Shown: positions 42,664 through 49,390 of the stretch, one piece after another | How positions within the stretch are numbered: position 1 is the stretch's first letter | Layout of the letters: every line of letters begins with the position of its first letter | NCBI GenBank assembly: GCA_017501255.1 | Contig: JAFVXE010000052.1 | Location: 124,001-188,000, forward strand | Length of the DNA stretch: 64,000 nucleotides | Reading direction: 5' to 3' | Source of the DNA: Clostridia bacterium | GTDB taxonomy: Bacteria; Bacillota; Clostridia; Christensenellales; Aristaeellaceae | Program-made: the position numbers and the translations under genes | The notes under the pieces: model-generated | The model's input: only the letters and a program-made list of their open reading frames with translations | The model's database searches: none | What the model was told of the DNA's origin: nothing

Positions 42664-43117
42664 GATTCACACCTATGATCTCCTGATAAGAGGCAGCGCT
42701 GCCATCATGGGCTTTTTCCACGGCATGACCAGCGGAAACCATCGCAGCGCTGTGCTGCTGCTGTGCCTGATGGCAGCGGATTATCTGACCGGGCTGATCG
42801 CCGCCTGGCTGAGCAAAAGCCGGAAAACCAAAACAGGCAAACTCAGCAGCGCTGCTGCTTTCCGTGGCTTGCTTCACAAAGCGGTAATGGTGTTGGTGCT
42901 TGTGATCAGTGCGGTGCTGGACTGGTTTATTGGCGACCATAACGCCATGTTCTTTACCGCCGTCTGTTGGATGTACATCGGCAGCGAAGCCCTGTCCCTG
43001 TTGGAAAACCTGACCCTTTGCGGCGTTCCGGTGCCTGCGGCCCTCAAGCGCAGGCTGGCGTTGTTCAGCCAGACAGAGGAAGCAGGCACACAGCAACCTG
43101 CTCCCCCCATCAGTTGA
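42650..43117 (+). CDS. TcdE/BlyA-type phage holin family protein
   Basis: The 155-residue protein matches the holin family of TcdE, BlyA and UtxA (PF05105): AVLLLCLMAADYLTGLIAAWLSK, TGKLSSAAAFRGLLHKAVMVLVLVISAVLDWFIG, and CWMYIGSEALSLLENLTLCGVPVPAALKRRL. Three membrane segments are expected. In phages these make the hole for endolysin; in Clostridioides difficile TcdE helps toxin release. No other phage gene is near, so it is a stand-alone gene, perhaps serving non-canonical export of a neighbouring product. Its start codon is sequestered in a terminator-like hairpin. It ends by overlapping the convergent metallo-hydrolase gene by 8 nt. Confidence 0.87.
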   Translation: MRDFLIHTYDLLIRGSAAIMGFFHGMTSGNHRSAVLLLCLMAADYLTGLIAAWLSKSRKTKTGKLSSAAAFRGLLHKAVMVLVLVISAVLDWFIGDHNAMFFTAVCWMYIGSEALSLLENLTLCGVPVPAALKRRLALFSQTEEAGTQQPAPPIS

Positions 43118-43916
43118 GTTCGATAACCTCCAGATCATCCGGCACGTGCACATCTCCATGGTACGCCTGCCGGGCTTCAGCCGTATAGCTTGCCTTACGC
43201 TGCGGCAATGTGGAATCCTCTGTATGCCAGAGCACCAGATGGGGCACCTTCAGTTCCTCAGCCAGCTTTGCCGCATCTAAAGCGGTGCTGTGGTGCTTTT
43301 CGTAGGGCTTGAAGGTTTCCCGCTGCCCATACAGGCAGAAGGCTTCACTAAGCAGCCATTCGCATTCCTTTGCCGGGGCTTTGCAGGCAGGGTTGTAGGG
43401 TTCATCCCCCAGGCAGCACAGCAGCCGGCCATCCTCCAACCGGAAGGAAAAGCCGAATTGCAGCATTTTGGTGGACAGAATATCAAAAAAGACCACTTCG
43501 TGCCCTAAAATGCTTTCCTGCAATCCATCCTCCAACAGATGGAACAGAATCCGATCATCAAACAGGGCGCAGATTTTGGCGGGCAGCATCAGCTTTGCCA
43601 TCATCCGAAGGCCCTCTGCAACGGTCTGGTGGCAATAGATATGCCAATCCCCTTCATACTTGCCATTGTTCATGGCCGTGCCGATCATCCGCACCAGCCA
43701 CACGGCCCCCAGCAGGTGATCGCAATGGGCATGGGTCAGAATGAAATGATGGATTTTTTCCAGCGGAATCCCGGCTGCTTTCAGCTGTCTGAGAATGCCA
43801 TTGCCGCCGCCTGCATCGCACAGAAGGTACTCTCCCTTGGTTTCCAGTGCAAAACAGGTGTTGTAGCAGCGGGTGACTGCCGCATTGCCGGTGCCCAGCA
43901 CGTGTAAACGTTCCAT
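43110..43916 (-). CDS. MBL-fold metallo-hydrolase (RNase Z-like)
   Basis: The 268-residue protein has the metallo-beta-lactamase landmarks: LHVLGTGNAAVTRCYNTCFAL, LLCDAGGGNGIL, FILTHAHCDHLLG (HxHxDH zinc site), a late Asp in CCLGDEPY and a final His in LVLWHTEDS. The GTGNA and HAHCDH pattern places it near the RNase Z/ElaC and arylsulfatase-like branch. Its flexible arm is short, so tRNA 3' processing is possible but not certain. The ATG has GGAAAG upstream. It converges on and overlaps the holin gene. Confidence 0.87.
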   Translation of the reverse strand: MERLHVLGTGNAAVTRCYNTCFALETKGEYLLCDAGGGNGILRQLKAAGIPLEKIHHFILTHAHCDHLLGAVWLVRMIGTAMNNGKYEGDWHIYCHQTVAEGLRMMAKLMLPAKICALFDDRILFHLLEDGLQESILGHEVVFFDILSTKMLQFGFSFRLEDGRLLCCLGDEPYNPACKAPAKECEWLLSEAFCLYGQRETFKPYEKHHSTALDAAKLAEELKVPHLVLWHTEDSTLPQRKASYTAEARQAYHGDVHVPDDLEVIELN

Positions 43917-43951
43917 CTTTCCATTCCTCGCTTTCCATATTCAACACGAAA

Positions 43952-43980
43952 CCGAGCGGGAACCTGCCCGCTCGGCTGAT
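43952..43980 (-). terminator. Hairpin terminator downstream of the DUF1292 gene
   Basis: CCGAGCGGG (43952-43960) pairs with CCCGCTCGG (43967-43975); TTTCGTG follows on the minus strand. The 125 bp between it and the DUF1292 stop codon hold small inverted repeats but no gene. Confidence 0.65.
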
Positions 43981-44099
43981 TGTATTCAATTTCCTGCCTG
44001 CTCGAAATCCGGGCTAACCAATCAATGTATCGTTACGGCAACCCTGCCGGTCGGATGGGTCGGAAAGTCCAAATTCCGCAACCTGCGGAGACGATGGGA

Positions 44100-44480
44100 T
44101 TACTCGTCGTCAAATTCCTCGTCAGCTTCAAAATCGGCTTGTACTACGTCAATGAGCTTCTCGAGCAGGGCTTCGTCTTCTACGGGCTCGAAGGTTTCCA
44201 TTTCCTCGCCGTCTTCTTCGGTCTCCACAACCTTCATGATGTAGAGATTGACAGCTTCCTCGTCCTCATCTTCGGCCGCGCAGCCTTCACAATGTTCGCA
44301 TTCACAGTCGCAGTCGCTTTCGTGGGCATCGCCCAGGACAACGTACTCTTCACCGTTGTAGAAGAAATAGCGTACCACTTCCAGCAGAACATTGTTGCCA
44401 TCCTCATCGATTCCTTCGATGAGATCACGGGGTTCTTCTTCACTGAGGATTCCGTTCTGGTTCTGATCTTCGCTGTACAA
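44100..44480 (-). CDS. DUF1292 family protein, TTG start
   Basis: The acidic 126-residue protein contains the DUF1292 core: LIEGIDEDGNNVLLEVVRYFFYNGEEYVVLGD, then a cysteine-rich insertion (CDCECEHCEGC) and VNLYIMKVVETEEDGEEMETFEPVEDEALLEKLIDVV. The family is widespread in Firmicutes, often near alaS/ruvX-type genes, and its role is not established. No ATG begins the frame in a plausible place; TTG 44478-44480 with GAGG 8 nt upstream gives (M)YSEDQNQNGILSEEE. The cysteine cluster could bind a metal. A promoter lies about 190 bp upstream. Confidence 0.87.
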   Translation of the reverse strand: MYSEDQNQNGILSEEEPRDLIEGIDEDGNNVLLEVVRYFFYNGEEYVVLGDAHESDCDCECEHCEGCAAEDEDEEAVNLYIMKVVETEEDGEEMETFEPVEDEALLEKLIDVVQADFEADEEFDDE

Positions 44481-44660
44481 TGGAATCGCCTCTTTTCTGA
44501 AATGATTTGGTAGGCTTTGCCTTTCCGGCGCCATGGGCAGGAGGTCAGCATTGGTAATGTCCCGGTGCCGGCACATCGTTGCGTATCGCCGCCGTGTCAT
44601 CACATCCTGCGGCTGTGCCACGCTGCGATGCCTTTTGTTGGTTGTCCTTCCCTTTGGCTT
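44481..44660 (-). other. Long leader of the DUF1292 gene
   Basis: About 180 nt between the predicted transcript start and TTG 44480. A stem GGCACA/TGTGCC encloses CCGC/GGCGG pairing. I recognise no known riboswitch class. Confidence 0.35.
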
Positions 44661-44666
44661 GGTTTT

Positions 44667-44695
44667 ATTATACCCGAAAAGTACTGAATCCACAA
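44667..44695 (-). promoter_or_regulatory. Promoter of the DUF1292 gene
   Basis: TTGTGG (44690-44695 on minus), 17-bp spacer, TATAAT (44667-44672). Confidence 0.6.
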
Positions 44696-44718
44696 GGGTT
44701 TTTCAAGAAATTTTGTGA

Positions 44719-44747
44719 TTGAATTATACCGCAAAGTGTAGTAAAAT
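44719..44747 (+). promoter_or_regulatory. Plus-strand promoter facing the DUF896 gene
   Basis: TTGAAT (44719-44724), 17-bp spacer, TAAAAT (44742-44747). It would transcribe antisense through the DUF896 gene into the GNAT gene. Confidence 0.5.
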
Positions 44748-44764
44748 AAGAGTGTTGGGCAGGC

Positions 44765-44980
44765 TCAGGAACGCTTGTCCTCTTTCTTTTGAAGGGGATG
44801 CAGCGTGCCATCGGGCTGCTGAATCTTCACACCCTGCAAAATGGCCTCCATATTCTCCCGGAAGCCAGCGATGTATTCCTTGCGCAGGGCAGTCTGTTCT
44901 GCCAGTTCCGCATCTGTCAGCGGGCGGATCTTCTTGATTCTGGCCAGCTCGTTGATGCGGTCAATCTTCTCTTTCTCCAT
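44765..44980 (-). CDS. DUF896 (YnzC/YaaR-type UPF0291) family protein
   Basis: The 71-residue protein begins MEKEKIDRINELARIKKIRPLTDAELAEQTALRKEYIAGF and ends NMEAILQGVKIQQPDGTLHPLQKKEDK, matching the UPF0291/DUF896 family, a short helical hairpin common in Firmicutes (YnzC of Bacillus). Its function is unknown; in Bacillus ynzC is near the SOS gene yneA. The ATG has AAGGA upstream. A short intergenic stretch with opposing promoters follows it. Confidence 0.9.
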   Translation of the reverse strand: MEKEKIDRINELARIKKIRPLTDAELAEQTALRKEYIAGFRENMEAILQGVKIQQPDGTLHPLQKKEDKRS

Positions 44981-45016
44981 AGCTATTCAGTCCTTTCTGA
45001 TAAGGGGGTTTTTCTA

Positions 45017-45490
45017 ATGGTACGGGGCAAGTGGTTTCCCATGGGCACGGACATTTCCGAGGCCCTTTCCATTCGTCAGGCGGTTTTCGGCACTGCTGCC
45101 GATGCGCTGGATGCAGCTGCCCAGCAGGTAGTGGTCTACCGGGAAGGCCGACCCGTTGGTTCCGCCCGGCTGTACTGGGCAGACGGCGCTTTCCGGCTGG
45201 ACAAGCTGGGCGTTCTGCCCGAAGAACGGGACAAGGGTTTTGGCGATTTGCTCATTCGCCTGCTGCTGTTCAAAGCCCTTACGCACAACGCTTCCCTGAT
45301 CGCTCTGGATACCCCCGCTGAAACCCGTGGCTTCTTTGCCAAATACGGCTTTCAGGATGACGGGGAACAAAACGGCCTTATCCATATGCACATCCTTGGC
45401 GAAAACGTGCAGCTGAGCCATTGCGGCGGCAACTGCGCCAGCTGCGCAAACCGCACAGAGGAATGTGTTCCCAAAGCCCTGCGGGGTTGA
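45017..45490 (+). CDS. GNAT acetyltransferase with C-terminal cysteine cluster
   Basis: The 157-residue protein has the GNAT fold: VVYREGRPVGSARLYWADGAFRLDKLGVLPEERDKGFGDLLIRLLL (acetyl-CoA loop, with KGFG replacing the usual RGxG/A) and ALDTPAETRGFFAKYGFQDD. The last 30 residues (SHCGGNCASCANRTEECV) carry four cysteines and one His, unusual for GNAT and suggestive of a metal site. The start ATG 45017 has AAGGGGG 8 nt upstream. The substrate is unknown. The nearest good plus-strand promoter is at 44719, antisense across the DUF896 gene. Confidence 0.83.
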   Translation: MVRGKWFPMGTDISEALSIRQAVFGTAADALDAAAQQVVVYREGRPVGSARLYWADGAFRLDKLGVLPEERDKGFGDLLIRLLLFKALTHNASLIALDTPAETRGFFAKYGFQDDGEQNGLIHMHILGENVQLSHCGGNCASCANRTEECVPKALRG

Positions 45491-45513
45491 GTTCTTTGAG
45501 GGGGCGTGGGTTT

Positions 45514-45585
45514 GTGGGGCGCTGCCCCACACCCGCAATGGACTTCGTCCCTTGACCCATCACTGCGCCCCACAGGGGGGCGCAG
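45514..45585. repeat. Palindromic intergenic repeat (copy 1)
   Basis: GTGGGGC-gct-GCCCCAC (45514-45530), then CACCC, and a second hairpin CTGCGCCCC/GGGGCGCAG (45563-45585). The first hairpin with its flank recurs with a single change at 57671, so this is a dispersed repeat. Confidence 0.7.
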
Positions 45586-45610
45586 AAGATCATCAATTGA
45601 TCATCGTCAT

Positions 45611-45641
45611 ACCACCGATGCTCAAGCGTCGGTGGTTTTTT
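45611..45641 (+). terminator. Rho-independent terminator of the GNAT gene
   Basis: ACCACCGA (45611-45618) pairs with TCGGTGGT (45629-45636), followed by TTTTTC. Its right arm and loop overlap the final codons of the convergent glycosyltransferase gene. Confidence 0.85.
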
Positions 45642-46749
45642 CTTTCTCCGGCGCAAACACCCAGTTCTGCTGCAGGCGATAGCTCATAAAGAACAGCAGA
45701 ATATCCACGGGGATCTTGATCAGATTCTCACTCACGCCCAGCCACAGGTGCAGCCCGCTGGTCAAAGCAGCGGAAAGGATCATAATGATGAAGAATACCA
45801 CCAGATACCGGGGGAAGGAGCGGCTCACCTTGCCCTTGTCTCCGAATACCAGCGTGCGGTTCACCGTAAAGTTGAAGATGCCGGAAATCAGGCGGGCGCA
45901 GACCGTTGCAATGGTGATATGCGGCACGAAGCGCAAAAACAGCACATTGGTCTCACCGGTCAGACCGGGAACCTTTTTCAGCAGCATATTAAACAGCAGG
46001 TACAGGCCATAGTCCAGCAGGAAGCTCACCAGCGATGCGCTGATAAACTTGAAGAAACCAGCCAGAATCACGCTGTAAATGCGCACACTGTCCCTGACAG
46101 CCCGGAAGTGGCTGCCCTCATTGTTGTTCTCATACACTGTCTCAATGGGCAGGGGACGCATGGGCAGGCGCTGGTGAGCGCACTCAATGAGCATATTCAT
46201 CTCATACTCATACCGGTCGCCCTTCACAGCAATCATGGTAGGCAGCAGCTTGGTGGAAAAGCCGCGCAGACCAGTCTGGGTATCGGATACCCACACGCCG
46301 TAGAGCAGCTTGAACACCGTAGAGGTGATCTTGTTACCGTTGCGGCTCTTGAAGGGCACGTCCTCCTGATCGAAATCACGGCTGCCCAGCAGCAAGCCGG
46401 AGTCATCCTCGCCCATGCTTTCCACCATGCGCAGCACATCTTTCACCGTATGCTGACCATCGCTGTCCGCTGTGACCACATACTGCATTTCCGGGCATTC
46501 ATCCTGCACATACTGCATACCCCGCTTCAGGGCAACGCCCTTGCCGCCATTGGGGGTATAGGAAATGATATGCACCACATCATCCTGAGGGATGCTGGCA
46601 AACAGGGACGCAAAGTCTTCGCCGCTGCCGTCATCCACAATGACGATCTTACCGATGCCCGCATCCTTCAGCGCAGCCACATAGGGGGGCAGACGGTCAT
46701 CCGGCTTGTATGCGGGAATAATCACTGCTGTGTGTCGGTTCAGTTCCAT
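45622..46749 (-). CDS. Bifunctional glycosyltransferase (GT2) with GtrA domain
   Basis: Residues 1-225 form a GT2 domain (AVIIPAYKPDDRLPPYVAAL, IVIVDDGSGEDF, VTADSDGQHTVKDVLRMVE, DTQTGLRGFS). Residues 235-365 are a GtrA-like domain with four membrane helices (LVSFLLDYGLYLLFNML, ISGIFNFTVNRTLVFGD, LQQNWVFA). GtrA-type proteins help move polyprenyl-phosphate-sugar across the membrane, so this fusion may both make and flip a lipid-linked sugar. The start is the second ATG (46747-46749), 5 nt after AAAGGATGG. It is the last gene of the seven-gene glycan operon. Confidence 0.9.
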   Translation of the reverse strand: MELNRHTAVIIPAYKPDDRLPPYVAALKDAGIGKIVIVDDGSGEDFASLFASIPQDDVVHIISYTPNGGKGVALKRGMQYVQDECPEMQYVVTADSDGQHTVKDVLRMVESMGEDDSGLLLGSRDFDQEDVPFKSRNGNKITSTVFKLLYGVWVSDTQTGLRGFSTKLLPTMIAVKGDRYEYEMNMLIECAHQRLPMRPLPIETVYENNNEGSHFRAVRDSVRIYSVILAGFFKFISASLVSFLLDYGLYLLFNMLLKKVPGLTGETNVLFLRFVPHITIATVCARLISGIFNFTVNRTLVFGDKGKVSRSFPRYLVVFFIIMILSAALTSGLHLWLGVSENLIKIPVDILLFFMSYRLQQNWVFAPEKEKTTDA

Positions 46750-46778
46750 CCTAACCATCCTTTCGTATCCATCTCAAA

Positions 46779-48305
46779 TCAATTGATCAGATAAGTATCC
46801 AGATAGTCGATCATCAAAGGTTCCATATCCAGACCGGTGGTCTCGTTAACCAGCCGGGTGAAATCCTCCCGGGTTGCAATGGCAAAGGCGTAATTCTGCG
46901 TATATTGCCGGAGTGCGTCATGCAGCTTGCCGCCCGTCCAGTCATCCATGGCGCAAAGCATCGATGTGGCCCTGCCGTACACCAGCACCATGTAATCCGT
47001 ATTGGTTTCAAAATAATCCAGCGGTGCGCCGGGGGTCGCCTGACCGGCGACGGTTACACGCATGGATGATTCAACCCGGCTTTGCCGAAGCTCTTCCCGG
47101 GCGACTTTGCCATAGGTGGCGCCCACATATTCCAGCAGGCTGAATTCGCACAGGGCTTCATCCATCCATGGATAGGTGCTGCTGTCGCTGCCTACAAGAG
47201 CATACCACCACTGATGGGCAGTCTCGTGGACGACGGCATATTCCAGCGTTTTGGCATCGCCTGACAGCAGGGAATCAGCCATCATCACCATGCCCGGGTA
47301 TTCCGCTCCGCTGACTCCCATGGGTGCGGCGCAGACCGTGAAGGTACCATAGGGATACGGGCCATAAGCGGCGGAAAAGCAGGAAAGCGCATCCTCTGCC
47401 ACTTTCAGCAGCCGATTGGCATCCGTCACTTTGGGTGCATATGCCTGCAAAAGCACTCCATCGACAATACGGGCTTCCTTGCGCAATATTGGGCTGATCA
47501 CCAGCCCCATTTCCCGCACAGCCGGTGCTTCCAGGGTGTACTGCATCCGTCCGTCATCGCTTTGGGTAAGGCCTGTCATGCTGCCGGTACCAGCGCAGGC
47601 ATAGCCTTTGGGTACCGTCAGATGCAGCTGGTAATTGGCGCATTCCCCGCTGAGGGGATCGCCGATGGGCAGCCATGCGTCCGTCCGGTACGCACCATCC
47701 TGCCACAGAGCGGGCGTTGCAAAGGCATGACCCGCCATAAACGTATCCTCCCACCAGCCAAAGCGGTACTGGATATGGGGAAAATACACAGTGTACTGCA
47801 AGGTGACCTGAAGGGTCTCCTCCGGCTGCCACGGCGTATCCAGCGGCAGGGACAGCACGGTTTTGGCTTCATCCAGATAGCGGTGGCTGATGCTGTGCAC
47901 CTGTCCGTTCCGCTCCAGCGAAACAGACGATACCACCAGCGAACCTGCGGAAAAACCATCCGGGCAGATGCTTTCATCACCAGCTACCGGCGAGGTATCC
48001 GGTTTCTGAAAAGCATTGGGCCATGTGCGGAAAACCACTTCATCCCGGGATTGCGCAACCCGGCTGGTCAGCGTCATGGTCTGGGAAACCTTCATGCAGC
48101 GGTTTTGCGCATCCAGTTCCGCATCAATAACGATCTGATCCAGTCCCTGCGCCGCTTGTTGCAGCACCGCTGTTGCTTTGGGCGCATCCGTCCGCCGGGC
48201 AATAACAACCACCCGGATGAGGCAAATCACAGTCGCCAGAACCAATGCTGTTGAAATCATGGCCAACAGAAGCTGCCATGGGCGTTTTCTCAGCCTATTC
48301 ATCAT
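46779..48305 (-). CDS. Membrane-anchored M1-family metallopeptidase
   Basis: The 508-residue protein has an N-terminal membrane anchor (LLLAMISTALVLATVICLI) and a gluzincin site VVHETAHQWWYALVGSD (HExxH, about residue 362) with the third ligand Glu in WMDEALCEFS, 18 residues on, as in M1 aminopeptidases. The GAMEN-type exopeptidase motif appears as GVSGAEYPGMVMM, a changed form. The N-terminal 300 residues are beta-rich. It acts outside the membrane. The ATG overlaps the stop of the zinc-ribbon gene (ATGATGA). Why a peptidase sits in a glycan operon is unknown. Confidence 0.9.
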   Translation of the reverse strand: MMNRLRKRPWQLLLAMISTALVLATVICLIRVVVIARRTDAPKATAVLQQAAQGLDQIVIDAELDAQNRCMKVSQTMTLTSRVAQSRDEVVFRTWPNAFQKPDTSPVAGDESICPDGFSAGSLVVSSVSLERNGQVHSISHRYLDEAKTVLSLPLDTPWQPEETLQVTLQYTVYFPHIQYRFGWWEDTFMAGHAFATPALWQDGAYRTDAWLPIGDPLSGECANYQLHLTVPKGYACAGTGSMTGLTQSDDGRMQYTLEAPAVREMGLVISPILRKEARIVDGVLLQAYAPKVTDANRLLKVAEDALSCFSAAYGPYPYGTFTVCAAPMGVSGAEYPGMVMMADSLLSGDAKTLEYAVVHETAHQWWYALVGSDSSTYPWMDEALCEFSLLEYVGATYGKVAREELRQSRVESSMRVTVAGQATPGAPLDYFETNTDYMVLVYGRATSMLCAMDDWTGGKLHDALRQYTQNYAFAIATREDFTRLVNETTGLDMEPLMIDYLDTYLIN

Positions 48306-49354
48306 ACAAAGGAACCGGTATTCCCCAGCAGGGAAAGCATCTGCTGGAACACATTCCCCAGCAGATTACCGCCTACAAACCACAGCGCAACCAGAGTCAG
48401 CAGCAGCGCCAGCGGGAAGCAGATCATCTTGGCGGGCAGCAGCTGGGCATCCGTGCCGCCTACAATGGTATTGAGCATATTGCTCAGTTGCAGATAGGCG
48501 ACCACAATGCCGGCAATCATCGTCAGCAGACACAGCCAGGGGGAAACAAAGGAAACCAGCATTCCCAGCAGGGAAAACGCCACCGTTGGCATGGTGGTAA
48601 TGGCAGCCATGCCCAAAATCACGTGCCAGGAAAACGGCATCCGGCGCACAGCGCAAAGGTAAATGACCACCACGATCAACGGAATGATGATGGCGATCAG
48701 CTGGCAGAGCACTGCAATACCGCCCACCGCAGGTGCCACCTGCCCGGCGATATAGTTGATGCCCTGCTGCATGGAAGCCTCGTTGCTGGCCAGACTCACA
48801 CCCGTCAGCGAGGCGATCAGGCCGAAAAGAACCTCCACCACGCCCCGCATGGCGGACATTCCTGCCAAAAAGACCACCACCAGCACCACACCGATCACAA
48901 TGGGGCTGGTGATCAGATCCCCCCGCTCCACCATGGTGCGGAGTACCTCGCCGGGGCGGGTGAAACAACCGGCAAAGGTGCGGGGCAGCTCTGTCAGGAA
49001 AGTCATCAAAGGATTGGGCTGAGCGGGCATCTGCTGCTGGTAGCCATAATTCTGGGCATACCCCTGCTGGGGATACCCCTGATAGCTTTGCTGGGCATAC
49101 TGATTGTACCCCTGCTGCACAGGCTGCATACGCCCCGTATAGCCATTGACCACGGGAGTTTGCATGGTGTGCTGCTGCCAGTTCTGCTGGGGAGCAAAAT
49201 CATTCTGATAGCTTTGCTGATACACCGGCTGATAGGACTGGGTATGCTGCGCCCACTGCTGCTGTTGGGCATAGCTGTTGCTAAGCCCGGCATTGCAGAT
49301 GGGGCAGTACATGGTTCCGGGCGCAACCGCTGCGCCGCAATTGGGACAATTCAT
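48302..49354 (-). CDS. Zinc-ribbon Yip1-domain membrane protein
   Basis: The N terminus MNCPNCGAAVAPGTMYCPICN is a four-cysteine zinc ribbon. Residues 25-115 are Gln/Tyr/Pro-rich and disordered. The C-terminal 230 residues contain about five membrane helices with the Yip1 pattern (PRTFAGCFTRPGEVLRTMVERGD, then ILGMAAITTMPTVAFSLLGML). Such proteins are frequent in clostridia, with no defined biochemical role. Of two adjacent ATGs I take the second, 6 nt after AGGAGG. It lies between the GT-C-like gene and the M1 peptidase gene and overlaps the latter. Confidence 0.83.
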   Translation of the reverse strand: MNCPNCGAAVAPGTMYCPICNAGLSNSYAQQQQWAQHTQSYQPVYQQSYQNDFAPQQNWQQHTMQTPVVNGYTGRMQPVQQGYNQYAQQSYQGYPQQGYAQNYGYQQQMPAQPNPLMTFLTELPRTFAGCFTRPGEVLRTMVERGDLITSPIVIGVVLVVVFLAGMSAMRGVVEVLFGLIASLTGVSLASNEASMQQGINYIAGQVAPAVGGIAVLCQLIAIIIPLIVVVIYLCAVRRMPFSWHVILGMAAITTMPTVAFSLLGMLVSFVSPWLCLLTMIAGIVVAYLQLSNMLNTIVGGTDAQLLPAKMICFPLALLLTLVALWFVGGNLLGNVFQQMLSLLGNTGSFV

Positions 49355-49390
49355 CATAAGCCTCCTGGCGTTCATGTTTGTTCTTCGGGT

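Noticed and set aside
42650..43117. Prophage remnant
   Set aside because: Only a holin-like gene is present; no integrase, structural gene or attachment repeat is visible around it.
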